Assembly (NCBI GenBank): GCA_035713725.1
Contig: DASTMZ010000196.1
Span: forward strand, 1 to 49,472
Length of the DNA stretch: 49,472 nucleotides
Reading direction: 5' to 3'
Source: DASQPR01 sp035713725
GTDB lineage: Bacteria; Actinomycetota; Actinomycetes; Mycobacteriales; Micromonosporaceae
Below are positions 14,937-22,588 of this stretch, in pieces. The translations under genes were made by a program, and so were the position numbers. How positions within the stretch are numbered: the first letter of the stretch is position 1; each line of letters begins with the position of its first letter. The notes below the pieces were generated by a model, which was given only the letters and a program-made list of their open reading frames with translations, made no database searches and was not told the DNA's origin.

Positions 14937-15920
14937 TCAGGCGGTGAGCGCGTCGCGGTGACCGCGCTGCCGCAGCCACAGCAGCGGGCCACTGACCACG
15001 TACGCGGCCACCAGCACAGCGAACGTGATGCGGTAGTCCATGAACAGGCCGACCAGCGGCACCACCCAGAACCACCGAGGCAGCGCGATGAGGCGGCCAA
15101 GCTTGGCGTACGGGAATCCGGACACCATCGACACCGCGAGCACCGCGACAGCGACCACCGCGACGATGCCCGGCATCTGGAGCCCGATCAGCACGGCCAT
15201 GCCCATGACCCCGGCGATGAGCGTGGTTGGTACGCCAACGAAGTAGCGGCCGTCCTTCGGCGACACGTTGAACCGTGCCAGCCGGATCATCGCGCCCACC
15301 GCGATCATGATGCACGCCGCCGCTACCAGCGCACTGGGCGCCGACCCGTGCAACGACGCGTAGACGACCACCGGCGCGGCGATGCCGAACGAGCACATGT
15401 CGGCGAGCGAGTCCATCTGCGCACCGAACGGGCTCGCGACACCGAGCTTGCGGGCGACTGCGCCGTCGAGGCCGTCGGAGGCGACGCAGCCCAGCAGAGC
15501 GACGGCGGCCCATCGGATGTCGTGATGCATGCTCAGGAAGATCGCTGACATGCCGAGCATGAGGCTAATGAGGGTAAATGAGTTCGCGAACGCGAACTTT
15601 GCGCGCCGTGCCGAGGTGACCTCGCCGGGGATCAGCCGGATGGTGTGCGGCACCGTCGCGTCGTCGGTGGCGGACGCGCGCCGCCTGGCGGCGGCTTCCT
15701 CGACCGTCCGGCGGGCGCTCTCCTCGAGCGAGCGCGCAGCGGCCTCGTCGAGCGCGCGCCGTGTGGCGTCGAGTACGCCCGGATCGGCGCTGCTGGCGCC
15801 GGTCGGCGCCGGGCTCACCGGCGAGATCGCGTCCACCCGACGGGTCCGGCGCAGCAACGTACGCCGCGTCGAGTAGGGCTGGCGCGGCTGTCCGCCGCGG
15901 CGGCGTACCACACGGATCAT
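14937..15920 (-). CDS. pssA: CDP-diacylglycerol-serine O-phosphatidyltransferase
   Basis: The 327-residue integral membrane enzyme joins serine to CDP-diacylglycerol to make phosphatidylserine. The CDP-alcohol phosphotransferase signature is complete near residues 155-180 (DGLDGAVARKLG, FGAQMDSLADMCSFG, i.e. DGx2ARx8Gx3Dx3D). About seven hydrophobic helices follow the ~110-residue charged N terminus, which is Ala/Arg/Glu-rich and may be coiled coil. It lies opposite and end to end with psd, the next enzyme in the pathway, so the two genes cluster but do not share a transcript. ATG 15920 is chosen; the extended N terminus leaves the start open. Confidence 0.92.
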   Translation of the reverse strand: MIRVVRRRGGQPRQPYSTRRTLLRRTRRVDAISPVSPAPTGASSADPGVLDATRRALDEAAARSLEESARRTVEEAAARRRASATDDATVPHTIRLIPGEVTSARRAKFAFANSFTLISLMLGMSAIFLSMHHDIRWAAVALLGCVASDGLDGAVARKLGVASPFGAQMDSLADMCSFGIAAPVVVYASLHGSAPSALVAAACIMIAVGAMIRLARFNVSPKDGRYFVGVPTTLIAGVMGMAVLIGLQMPGIVAVVAVAVLAVSMVSGFPYAKLGRLIALPRWFWVVPLVGLFMDYRITFAVLVAAYVVSGPLLWLRQRGHRDALTA

Positions 15921-16282
15921 GAGAAATGGGGCCTGTCGGGCCAACGAACCGCTGCGACGTAGTCGACCGGTCCAACGCCGGCCCGCGGGACGGGGGCTGT
16001 CATTCGAACGCCGGCGCCAGGGGGCTCTCGGCACGTTTCCTCCAGGCGGAACGCGGCCATCTGCCGGTTCCAGGCTCGGTAATCGTGTTCGCGACCGGAC
16101 CGGTGGGTCCGTGGCGGCTCGCGGCCTTCACGATCGCACATTCGACCTTTGATGCGCGATGGCCGAACTGCGAACTCTCCGTTACCCAGCGTGGCAACGG
16201 CGGGCGATGTGCGCCGCGACACACATCCCAGTTCATTGTACGCAAACCCGCCATACGGCGACACCCATGTGTGATCTAGGCA
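15921..16282. other. 362-bp gap upstream of pssA
   Basis: I see no credible gene here. It must hold the pssA promoter on the minus strand, but no clear -10/-35 pair stands out. A small perfect hairpin (6-bp stem, cggacc/ggtccg) occupies 16096-16111 and could end the Nudix transcript or lie in the pssA leader. Confidence 0.4.
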
Positions 16283-17194
16283 TCACCTTACGTGATCAGC
16301 AAGGATCGTGAGGGTGAGCCGATTGAGGTTGAGCTGGGCAGCCTCCGCGATCGTGAACCACGCCACTCGATCGGTAGAACCGCCAACCTCCTGTACGGAG
16401 GGTTCCGTCGGGTGGGGTACCTCGACGTCGAAGATCGCCCGTACGGTGTGCCAGTCGAGCGGCCGGCGCTCCGGGCCGTACGCGTTCGGGTTGTGCATGT
16501 CCACCACGTCGATCAGTGGCCCGACCACGGCTTGCTGACCGGTCTCCTCACGGATTTCGCGGACCAACGCGTCGCGGGCGGACTCACCGAAGTCGGTGCC
16601 ACCACCGGGCAGATGCCAGTGACCGGCACCGGGATAGCCGGCCGACACGCGCGTCAACAGCAGGCGGCCACGCGGATCCCGCACCACGCCGTACGCGCTG
16701 AACCGCTGGAACCGTACGGCGGTCGGATCGCGCGGCTGCGGTACGGCCAACGCCGCGGCGGCGGCGTCCACCTCCGGCGCCGTCGGATCGCCGAGAAACC
16801 GCGCGAGCCACGGCATCGGCGGTGCGCCAGACACCTCGTCGGGCGCGAACCACCGGACCCCGTTGGTGCTGCCGTCGACCTCGTTGCGCAGCTGGCCGCC
16901 GGCAACCTCGACGTCGTACACGATGCGGTCGAAGTGGATCAAACGATCCCGCACTTCATTGTGAACCAGGTCGGAGCGGACGTCAGCCAGCCTGCCGACC
17001 CGGATGGACAACCCGGTCTCCTCGGCAAATTCACGGGTCAGCGCGTCGGTCGGCGACTCCGCGTGTTCGATGCCACCGCCGGGTAGGTTCCACCGACCCG
17101 GAAAGTTCGACTCCGAGGAGCCCCTGACCAGCAGAAGCCGACCGGCGTCGTCGTGCGTGATGCCGTACACGCTGATCTTGCGGCCTTGACGCAC
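16283..17194 (-). CDS. Tandem Nudix hydrolase with two complete Nudix boxes
   Basis: This 303-residue protein consists of two Nudix domains in one chain. Domain 1 (about 5-145) has GGGIEHAESPTDALTREF followed by AEETG. Domain 2 (about 165-300) has GGGTDFGESARDALVREIRE followed by ETG. Both match Gx5Ex7REUxEExGU, so both should bind metal and hydrolyse nucleoside diphosphate-linked compounds; the substrates are unknown. The GTG at 17194 is preceded by AAGGGCGG at good spacing, whereas upstream frames lack Nudix similarity. It seems to be a single-gene unit. Confidence 0.85.
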   Translation of the reverse strand: MRQGRKISVYGITHDDAGRLLLVRGSSESNFPGRWNLPGGGIEHAESPTDALTREFAEETGLSIRVGRLADVRSDLVHNEVRDRLIHFDRIVYDVEVAGGQLRNEVDGSTNGVRWFAPDEVSGAPPMPWLARFLGDPTAPEVDAAAAALAVPQPRDPTAVRFQRFSAYGVVRDPRGRLLLTRVSAGYPGAGHWHLPGGGTDFGESARDALVREIREETGQQAVVGPLIDVVDMHNPNAYGPERRPLDWHTVRAIFDVEVPHPTEPSVQEVGGSTDRVAWFTIAEAAQLNLNRLTLTILADHVR

Positions 17195-17409
17195 GCGGAC
17201 CGCCCTTCGCCCATCGACCGTCGCACATGTGAATGATCCGGCGGCCACACTACCTGCCCAACCTCTGCGATCTTGGCATCGCACCTGGCGGATCGCATCG
17301 GGTGCCCCACCCGGATCACGAGCCGCGGATACGTAAGGGTCAGATATCAGGGTGCCGATCCGGGCGGTCACCGAGGCGCGACCGCCCCCGGATGCGAGAC
17401 CGTAGAGGC

Positions 17410-17772
17410 ATGACACAAACGCCTTCGTACCGGGAGCTGCGGCGCTCGCCGACCGATCGCAAGATCAGCGGCGTGTGCGGCGGCATCGCCGAATATCTCA
17501 ACGTCGACCCGAACATCGTCCGACTCGCGGCGATCGCGCTGACCATCATCACCGGCGGCGCGTTCATCCTCGCCTATGTCATCGCGATCGTGGTCATGCC
17601 CGATTCGCCAAAGCCGGCGCCGGTGTGGAACCCGCCCGCGAACCAACAGGGCCAGCCAGGCCAGCCGGCTCAGCCGGGTCCGGCGGGCTGGGACGGGCGC
17701 ACGCCGCAGGGCGAGCAGTTCCCGGGTTGGCCAGGCACGCCGACATCACCGGCCGACCGGCCGCAAAGCTAG
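17410..17772 (+). CDS. Small PspC-domain protein
   Basis: The 120-residue protein is essentially a PspC domain (residues ~8-60: LRRSPTDRKISGVCGGIAEY, then a transmembrane helix ending IVVMPDS) followed by a Pro/Gln-rich tail with QPGQPAQPGP. PspC proteins of Gram-positives act in envelope-stress signalling; this one lacks any kinase or LiaF-like part. It is the third PspC protein in the window. The ATG at 17410 has a short GAGG sequence before it. Confidence 0.85.
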   Translation: MTQTPSYRELRRSPTDRKISGVCGGIAEYLNVDPNIVRLAAIALTIITGGAFILAYVIAIVVMPDSPKPAPVWNPPANQQGQPGQPAQPGPAGWDGRTPQGEQFPGWPGTPTSPADRPQS

Positions 17773-17822
17773 GCCGATTCACGGTTCGTGGGGCCCGCGC
17801 CGGCCGGGCTCCACGACGATTT

Positions 17823-17864
17823 GCGGGTACGCCGTGCCGATTCGCGGGTACGCCGTGCCGGGAC
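17823..17864 (+). repeat. 21-bp tandem duplication
   Basis: GCGGGTACGCCGTGCCG occurs at 17823-17839 and 17844-17860 (period 21) in the 120-bp gap after the small PspC gene. Confidence 0.6.
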
Positions 17865-17881
17865 CCGACGGCGCCGGCACC

Positions 17882-17887
17882 TAGGGT
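17882..17887 (+). promoter_or_regulatory. -10 hexamer, leaderless-type
   Basis: TAGGGT ends seven bases before the ATG at 17895; no Shine-Dalgarno is present. Confidence 0.4.
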
Positions 17888-17894
17888 GGCTGGC

Positions 17895-18620
17895 ATGCGT
17901 CATGTCGGCATCGCCGCGCACAGCATCGAGGGCGCGAGTCTCTGCTTCCGCGAGTTCTGCCATGCGGGCTTCGCCGAACTCGGTCCCAATGACCATCCCG
18001 ACGTCACGATGGACGCCATCGCCCTGGCTCGCAGCCTGTCGTCGTGGGACAGCGGCGACCACGCGGCGATCCGGCAGATCATGGCGACGAGCATCGCCCG
18101 GCTGGCCGGTGCCGGCGCGGAATTCTTCGTCTGCCCGGACAACACCGTGCACACCGCGTTCGAGTTGCCCGGCCCGGATTTCGCGCTGCCGGGTCTGCAC
18201 ATCGCGGAGATCGTGGCAGACCGGGCGGCGCGCGACGGCCGCCAGCGGGTCGGGATCCTCGGGACCCGCTACCTCACCGACGGTCCGGTCTACCCGCGTG
18301 CGTTCGCCAGCCGAGGAATCGAGGCCGTGCTGCCGAGCGCGGATGATCGGGCCATCGTCAACCGGGTCATCTTCGACGAACTCACCGATGGCATCGTCAC
18401 CGACGCGTCCCGCACGGCGTACGTCGGCATCATCGAGCGGCTCGCGGCACGGGACTGCGACGCGGTCGCGCTCGTCTGCACCGAGATTCCGTTGCTGATT
18501 ACGCCGGACGTATCGCCGCTGCCGACGCTTGACTCGACGCGACTGCTCGCGCGTGCGGCGTTCGAGGTCGCGGTCGGGCGGGCGCCCATGCCAGCGTGGC
18601 GCGGCGGACCGATCCAGTGA
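17895..18620 (+). CDS. Aspartate/glutamate racemase-family protein
   Basis: The 241-residue protein fits cofactor-independent two-cysteine racemases. The first catalytic Cys lies in EFFVCPDNTVHTAFE (about residue 83; usual motif CNTxH, here CPDNT), and the second in ALVCTEIPLLI (about 199). The start MRHVGIAAHSIEGASLCFRE is the family's first beta-alpha unit. It probably interconverts amino-acid enantiomers, perhaps Asp. The CPDNT variant leaves room for another substrate, such as a related maleate- or hydantoin-type reaction. It is convergent with guaA (21-bp gap). Confidence 0.8.
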   Translation: MRHVGIAAHSIEGASLCFREFCHAGFAELGPNDHPDVTMDAIALARSLSSWDSGDHAAIRQIMATSIARLAGAGAEFFVCPDNTVHTAFELPGPDFALPGLHIAEIVADRAARDGRQRVGILGTRYLTDGPVYPRAFASRGIEAVLPSADDRAIVNRVIFDELTDGIVTDASRTAYVGIIERLAARDCDAVALVCTEIPLLITPDVSPLPTLDSTRLLARAAFEVAVGRAPMPAWRGGPIQ

Positions 18621-18641
18621 GCCTGATCGGCGGCGCAACCG

Positions 18642-20192
18642 TCACTCCCATTCGATGGTGCCCGGTGGCTTGCTCGTCACGTCGAGCACCACGCGATTGA
18701 CCTCGGCTACTTCGTTGGTGATGCGTGTGGAGATGCGGGCCACGAGGTCGTACGGCAGTCGCGACCAGTCCGCCGTCATCGCATCCTCGCTCGACACCGG
18801 GCGGAGGACCACCGGATGACCGTACGAGCGGCCGTCGCCCTGCACGCCAACACTTCGTACGTCCGCGAGCAGTACGACGGGGAACTGCCACACGTCGCGA
18901 TCGCGCCCGGACGCGAGCAACTCGTCGCGGGCGATCTGATCGGCGGCGCGCAGCACCGCGAGGCGGTCGTGCGTGACTTCACCGATGATCCGGATCGCGA
19001 GCCCCGGTCCCGGGAATGGGTGCCGCCACACCATCGCCTCGGGCAGTCCGAGTTCGGTGCCGATGGCGCGCACCTCGTCCTTGAACAGCTTTCGCAACGG
19101 CTCGACGAGCTCGAACTGCAAATCGTCAGGCAACCCGCCGACGTTGTGGTGCGACTTGATGTTTGCGGTACCAGCACCGCCGCCGGACTCGACCACGTCC
19201 GGGTAGAGCGTGCCCTGCACCAGAAACTCCACGTCTCCGGTGGCCGCGACCTGGCGCGCGGCGCGCTCGAAGACTCGGATGAACTCACGTCCGATGATCT
19301 TGCGCTTCCGCTCCGGATCCGAGACCCCGGCGAGCGCGGCGAGGAACTGCTCCGACGCGTCGACGACCGTCAGCCGGATGCCGGTTGCCGCGACGTAGTC
19401 CTTCTCGACCTGCTCGGCCTCACCGGCGCGCAACAGACCGTGGTCGACGAATACGCACGTCAGCTGGTCGCCGACCGCCCTGTGGACGAGCGCGGCCGCG
19501 ACCGCGGAGTCGACGCCACCGGACAGGCCGCAGATGACTTCCTTCGTGCCGACCTGTGCGCGAATAGCGGCAACCTGCTCCTCGACGATGGATTCCGGAG
19601 TCCACGTCGGTGCGATGCCGGCCACCTCATAGAGGAAATGTTCGAGTACGGCTTGGCCGTGGCTGGTGTGCGCGACCTCGGGATGGAACTGCACGCCGGC
19701 CTGTCGTCGCGTGACGTCCTCGAATCCGGCGACCGAGGCGCCCGCGGACGTGGCAGTGACCAAGAAGCCGGCCGGCGCGACGGTGACCGCGTCACCGTGG
19801 CTCATCCAGACGTCCTGCCGCTCCGGTAGGCCGTCGAACAGCACGCCGCGATGCGTCACGGTCAGCGACGTGCCGCCGAACTCGCGCAGTCCGGTCTTCG
19901 CGACCGTTCCGCCGAGCGCGCGCGCCATCAGTTGAAAGCCGTAGCAGATGCCGAACAGCGGCACGTCGGTCCGGTAGAGCGATGCGTCGACATCGGGGAC
20001 GCCGGGCTCGTACACGCTGGCCGGGCCGCCGGACAGGATGATCGCCGCCGGCTTGCGCGCCAGCATCTCCGGCACCGGCATGGTGTGCGGTACGACCTCG
20101 GAGTAGACCCGTGCCTCACGGACGCGTCGCGCAATGAGTTGGGCGTACTGGGCGCCGAAGTCGATGACGAGAACCGGACGCGGCTGGCTCAT
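18642..20192 (-). CDS. guaA: GMP synthase (glutamine-hydrolysing)
   Basis: The full-length 516-residue enzyme makes GMP from XMP, ATP and glutamine. It has a class I glutamine amidotransferase domain (VLVIDFGAQYAQLIARRVRE; nucleophile Cys in PLFGICYGFQ near residue 77; His/Glu in GVQFHPEVAHT), an ATP-pyrophosphatase domain with the P-loop GLSGGVDSAVAAAL, and the C-terminal dimerisation domain ending IEWE. A TACGCT hexamer lies six bases upstream of the ATG, pointing to a leaderless mRNA. It follows the guaB and guaB3 genes in the same direction but is separated from them by the plus-strand DUF72 gene. Confidence 0.97.
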   Translation of the reverse strand: MSQPRPVLVIDFGAQYAQLIARRVREARVYSEVVPHTMPVPEMLARKPAAIILSGGPASVYEPGVPDVDASLYRTDVPLFGICYGFQLMARALGGTVAKTGLREFGGTSLTVTHRGVLFDGLPERQDVWMSHGDAVTVAPAGFLVTATSAGASVAGFEDVTRRQAGVQFHPEVAHTSHGQAVLEHFLYEVAGIAPTWTPESIVEEQVAAIRAQVGTKEVICGLSGGVDSAVAAALVHRAVGDQLTCVFVDHGLLRAGEAEQVEKDYVAATGIRLTVVDASEQFLAALAGVSDPERKRKIIGREFIRVFERAARQVAATGDVEFLVQGTLYPDVVESGGGAGTANIKSHHNVGGLPDDLQFELVEPLRKLFKDEVRAIGTELGLPEAMVWRHPFPGPGLAIRIIGEVTHDRLAVLRAADQIARDELLASGRDRDVWQFPVVLLADVRSVGVQGDGRSYGHPVVLRPVSSEDAMTADWSRLPYDLVARISTRITNEVAEVNRVVLDVTSKPPGTIEWE

Positions 20193-20198
20193 CGCCCT

Positions 20199-20204
20199 AG
20201 CGTA
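20199..20204 (-). promoter_or_regulatory. -10 hexamer, leaderless-type, for guaA
   Basis: On the minus strand this reads TACGCT, six bases before the guaA ATG; no Shine-Dalgarno is present. Confidence 0.45.
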
Positions 20205-20312
20205 GTCGGCGTGCCGGGCGCCCTTTCGCCGCCGCGCAGGCGCTTCGCTCGCGGCCGCGTACCCAGCTCCGCACGTGTTTGATCTTGTCGGTACCCGGTG
20301 GACAATGGTGGT

Positions 20313-21182
20313 ATGGGAGACATCCTGGTCGGCACCGCGTCCTGGACCGACAAGACGCTGCTCGAATCGGGGTGGTATCCGCAGACCGCCGACACGCCGG
20401 AGAAGCGGCTGAACTACTACGCGAAGCAGTTCTCCCTTGTCGAGGTGGACTCGACGTATTACTCACCACCGGCCGAGGCGACCGCGGCGCGCTGGGCGGA
20501 GCGGACACCCGAGGACTTCACGTTCAATATCAAGGCGTTCAGCATGCTGACCGGTCACCCGACCCGGCCGAGCGCGCTCTACAAGGACCTTCGACCCGAG
20601 ACCGACAAGGCGAACGTCTACCCGGGCGACCTCACCCCGCAGGCGTACGAAGACGTGTGGACGCGCTTCCTGTCCGCGCTCGATCCGCTCGTCGAGGCCG
20701 GCAAGCTCGGCGCCATCCTGTTCCAGTTCCCACCGTGGTTCGGCATTCGCCGCGACAACAAGAACTATCTGGTCGAGGTCGCGAAGCGGTGCGCGCCATT
20801 ACGTGCCGTCGTCGAGTTGCGCAACGCAAGCTGGTTCGACGGCGACAACCAGACCGAAACGATCGACTTCCTCACCCGCCACCGACTGCCATTCGTGAGC
20901 GTCGACATGCCGCAGGGCCACCGATCCTCGATCCCGCCGGTGTTGGTCGCGACGAGCGATCTGGCCGTCGTGCGCTTCCACGGCCACAGCGACAAGTGGA
21001 CGAGCAAAAACATCTACGAGAAGTTCGGCTACGAATACTCCGACAATGAGCTGAAGGGCTGGGTACCCAAGCTGGAGCGGCTTTCGCGCGAGGCCGCGGC
21101 TGTGCATGTGCTGATGAACAACTGCCGCGACGACTTCGCGCAACGCAACGCCGCACAGCTGCGCAAGCTGCTCGGCGTCTAG
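20313..21182 (+). CDS. DUF72-family protein
   Basis: The 289-residue TIM-barrel-type protein of the DUF72/YecE family starts GDILVGTASWTDKTLLESGW. Conserved family segments are VEVDSTYYSPP, FNIKAFSMLTGH, LFQFPPWF, VELRNASWF and VRFHGHSDKW. Biochemical function is not established for the family, so none is assigned. ATG 20313 is favoured because the family begins there; a GTG at 20298 is also in frame. The gene ends before a long stem-loop (21216-21284) and is convergent with the guaB3-type gene. Confidence 0.85.
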   Translation: MGDILVGTASWTDKTLLESGWYPQTADTPEKRLNYYAKQFSLVEVDSTYYSPPAEATAARWAERTPEDFTFNIKAFSMLTGHPTRPSALYKDLRPETDKANVYPGDLTPQAYEDVWTRFLSALDPLVEAGKLGAILFQFPPWFGIRRDNKNYLVEVAKRCAPLRAVVELRNASWFDGDNQTETIDFLTRHRLPFVSVDMPQGHRSSIPPVLVATSDLAVVRFHGHSDKWTSKNIYEKFGYEYSDNELKGWVPKLERLSREAAAVHVLMNNCRDDFAQRNAAQLRKLLGV

Positions 21183-21215
21183 GCGCTTCCGGAGTCGCGT
21201 GGCGCGCGCCGTCAT

Positions 21216-21284
21216 CCATGATCCGCTACAAGGTGGAATCTCGATCAGATAGCGACTTCGATTCCACCGGCTAGTGGGTCATGG
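21216..21284 (+). terminator. Long stem-loop between convergent genes
   Basis: Arms 21216-21240 and 21260-21284 pair over 25 positions. As plus-strand RNA this is nine perfect inner pairs (ggtggaatc/gattccacc), a 3x3 internal loop, then 13 pairs including two G-U. The loop is 19 nt. No T-run follows. It suits a terminator for the DUF72 gene and perhaps for the opposing gene. Confidence 0.5.
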
Positions 21285-21307
21285 TGGTCAAGCGACCGGC
21301 AACCACG

Positions 21308-22432
21308 TCATCGGTCGAGCACCAACCCGACCTTCTGGAATTCCTTCAGGTCGCGATATCCGCACTTGGCCATCGCGCGGCGCAGTCCGCCGAACAGATT
21401 AAGGCCGCCGTCCGGATCGTCGGACGGCCCGAAGAGCAGCCGTTCCATCGAACCGAGCGGCTCGGCGCCGTCGGCTGCGGCGAACGCGCCGCGCGGCAGG
21501 TTCGGATGGCTCGCCGCGCTGTGCCACCAAGCGCCGCCGGCCGGTGCGTCGACACACACCGACAGCGGCTCGCCCAGCATCACGGCGTCCGCACCGCACC
21601 CGAGCGCCTTCGCGATGTCGCCCGACGTCCGTACCCCACCGTCGGCGATCAGGTGCACGTACCGTCCGCCGGTCTCGTCGAGATAGTCGCGCCGTGCCGC
21701 GGCGGCGTCTGCGATCGCGCTCGCCATGGGTACGCGAATGCCGAGCACACGGTCCGTCGTCGACCATTCGTCGGCGCCCACCCCGATGATGACGCCGGCC
21801 GCACCGGTGCGCATGAGATGCAGGGCGGTCTGGTAGTTCGTACAGCCGCCGACGATGCACGGCAGGTCGAGGTCGGCGATGAACTCCTTGAGGTTCAACG
21901 GTTCGTCCACTGTGGACACGTGCTCGGCGGACACCAGCGTGCCCTGGATGACGAGGATGTCCACGCCGGCGTCCAGCACTACGGGCGCGAGTGACAGGGT
22001 GTGCTGCGGGCTCACTCGTACCGCCACGGTCACGCCGCCCTCACGGATCACCCGTACCCGCTCCGCGATCAACTCGGGCCGGATGGGCTCCGCGTACGCC
22101 TCCTGTAGCCGGCGCGTGGCGTGCCCCTCCTCCTCGAGCCCGGCCAGTTCATCGAGCACTTTGGACGGGTCCTCGTAGCGCGTCCACAGGCCCTCGGCGT
22201 TCAGCACACCGAGGCCACCGAGCTGACCGAGGGTCACCGCCGTGCTCGGGCTCATCGTCGCGTCCGACGGGTGTGCGACACACGGAATCCGGAACGGGTA
22301 GGCATCGAGCTGCCATGTCGTCGACACGTCGTCCACGTCCCGGGTGCGCCGGCTCGGCACGATCGCGATGTCGTCCAGGTGGTAGCCGCGCTGGGCATTC
22401 TTGCCGAGCCCGATCTCGACCACGTCACGCAT
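21308..22432 (-). CDS. guaB3: GuaB3-type IMP dehydrogenase-family protein
   Basis: This 374-residue (beta/alpha)8 barrel is related to IMP dehydrogenase but lacks the two CBS domains. It has RGYHLDDIAIVPSRRTRD at the start, and GGLGVLNAEGLW, IADGGVRTSGDIAKALGCGA and the phosphate-binding GADAVMLGEPL. In place of the usual GxGSICTTR loop the corresponding region reads IVGGCTNYQTALHLMRTGA. This is the actinobacterial GuaB family IMPDH-related group, found beside guaB. The start at 22432 is chosen because GCGAGGA precedes it; an in-frame ATG at 22450 is an alternative. It lies 156 bp downstream of guaB on the same strand. Confidence 0.88.
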   Translation of the reverse strand: MRDVVEIGLGKNAQRGYHLDDIAIVPSRRTRDVDDVSTTWQLDAYPFRIPCVAHPSDATMSPSTAVTLGQLGGLGVLNAEGLWTRYEDPSKVLDELAGLEEEGHATRRLQEAYAEPIRPELIAERVRVIREGGVTVAVRVSPQHTLSLAPVVLDAGVDILVIQGTLVSAEHVSTVDEPLNLKEFIADLDLPCIVGGCTNYQTALHLMRTGAAGVIIGVGADEWSTTDRVLGIRVPMASAIADAAAARRDYLDETGGRYVHLIADGGVRTSGDIAKALGCGADAVMLGEPLSVCVDAPAGGAWWHSAASHPNLPRGAFAAADGAEPLGSMERLLFGPSDDPDGGLNLFGGLRRAMAKCGYRDLKEFQKVGLVLDR

Positions 22433-22588
22433 GCCGGTCCTCGCCGTCATCAGTCACGCCGTTCCATCAGTCGTGGAGTGCTCCATTGTCGAACACGACG
22501 GTGGCGTCCGTCGCGCAGACCTCGGGGATCTGATGGCACGATCCCGAGCGCGAGCGCGGGTCGGCGCTCGGCCGCGGTGTCGACGCCG

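Noticed and set aside
15921..16282. Small frames upstream of pssA
   Set aside because: Short frames on both strands lack a ribosome-binding site and any conserved motif.
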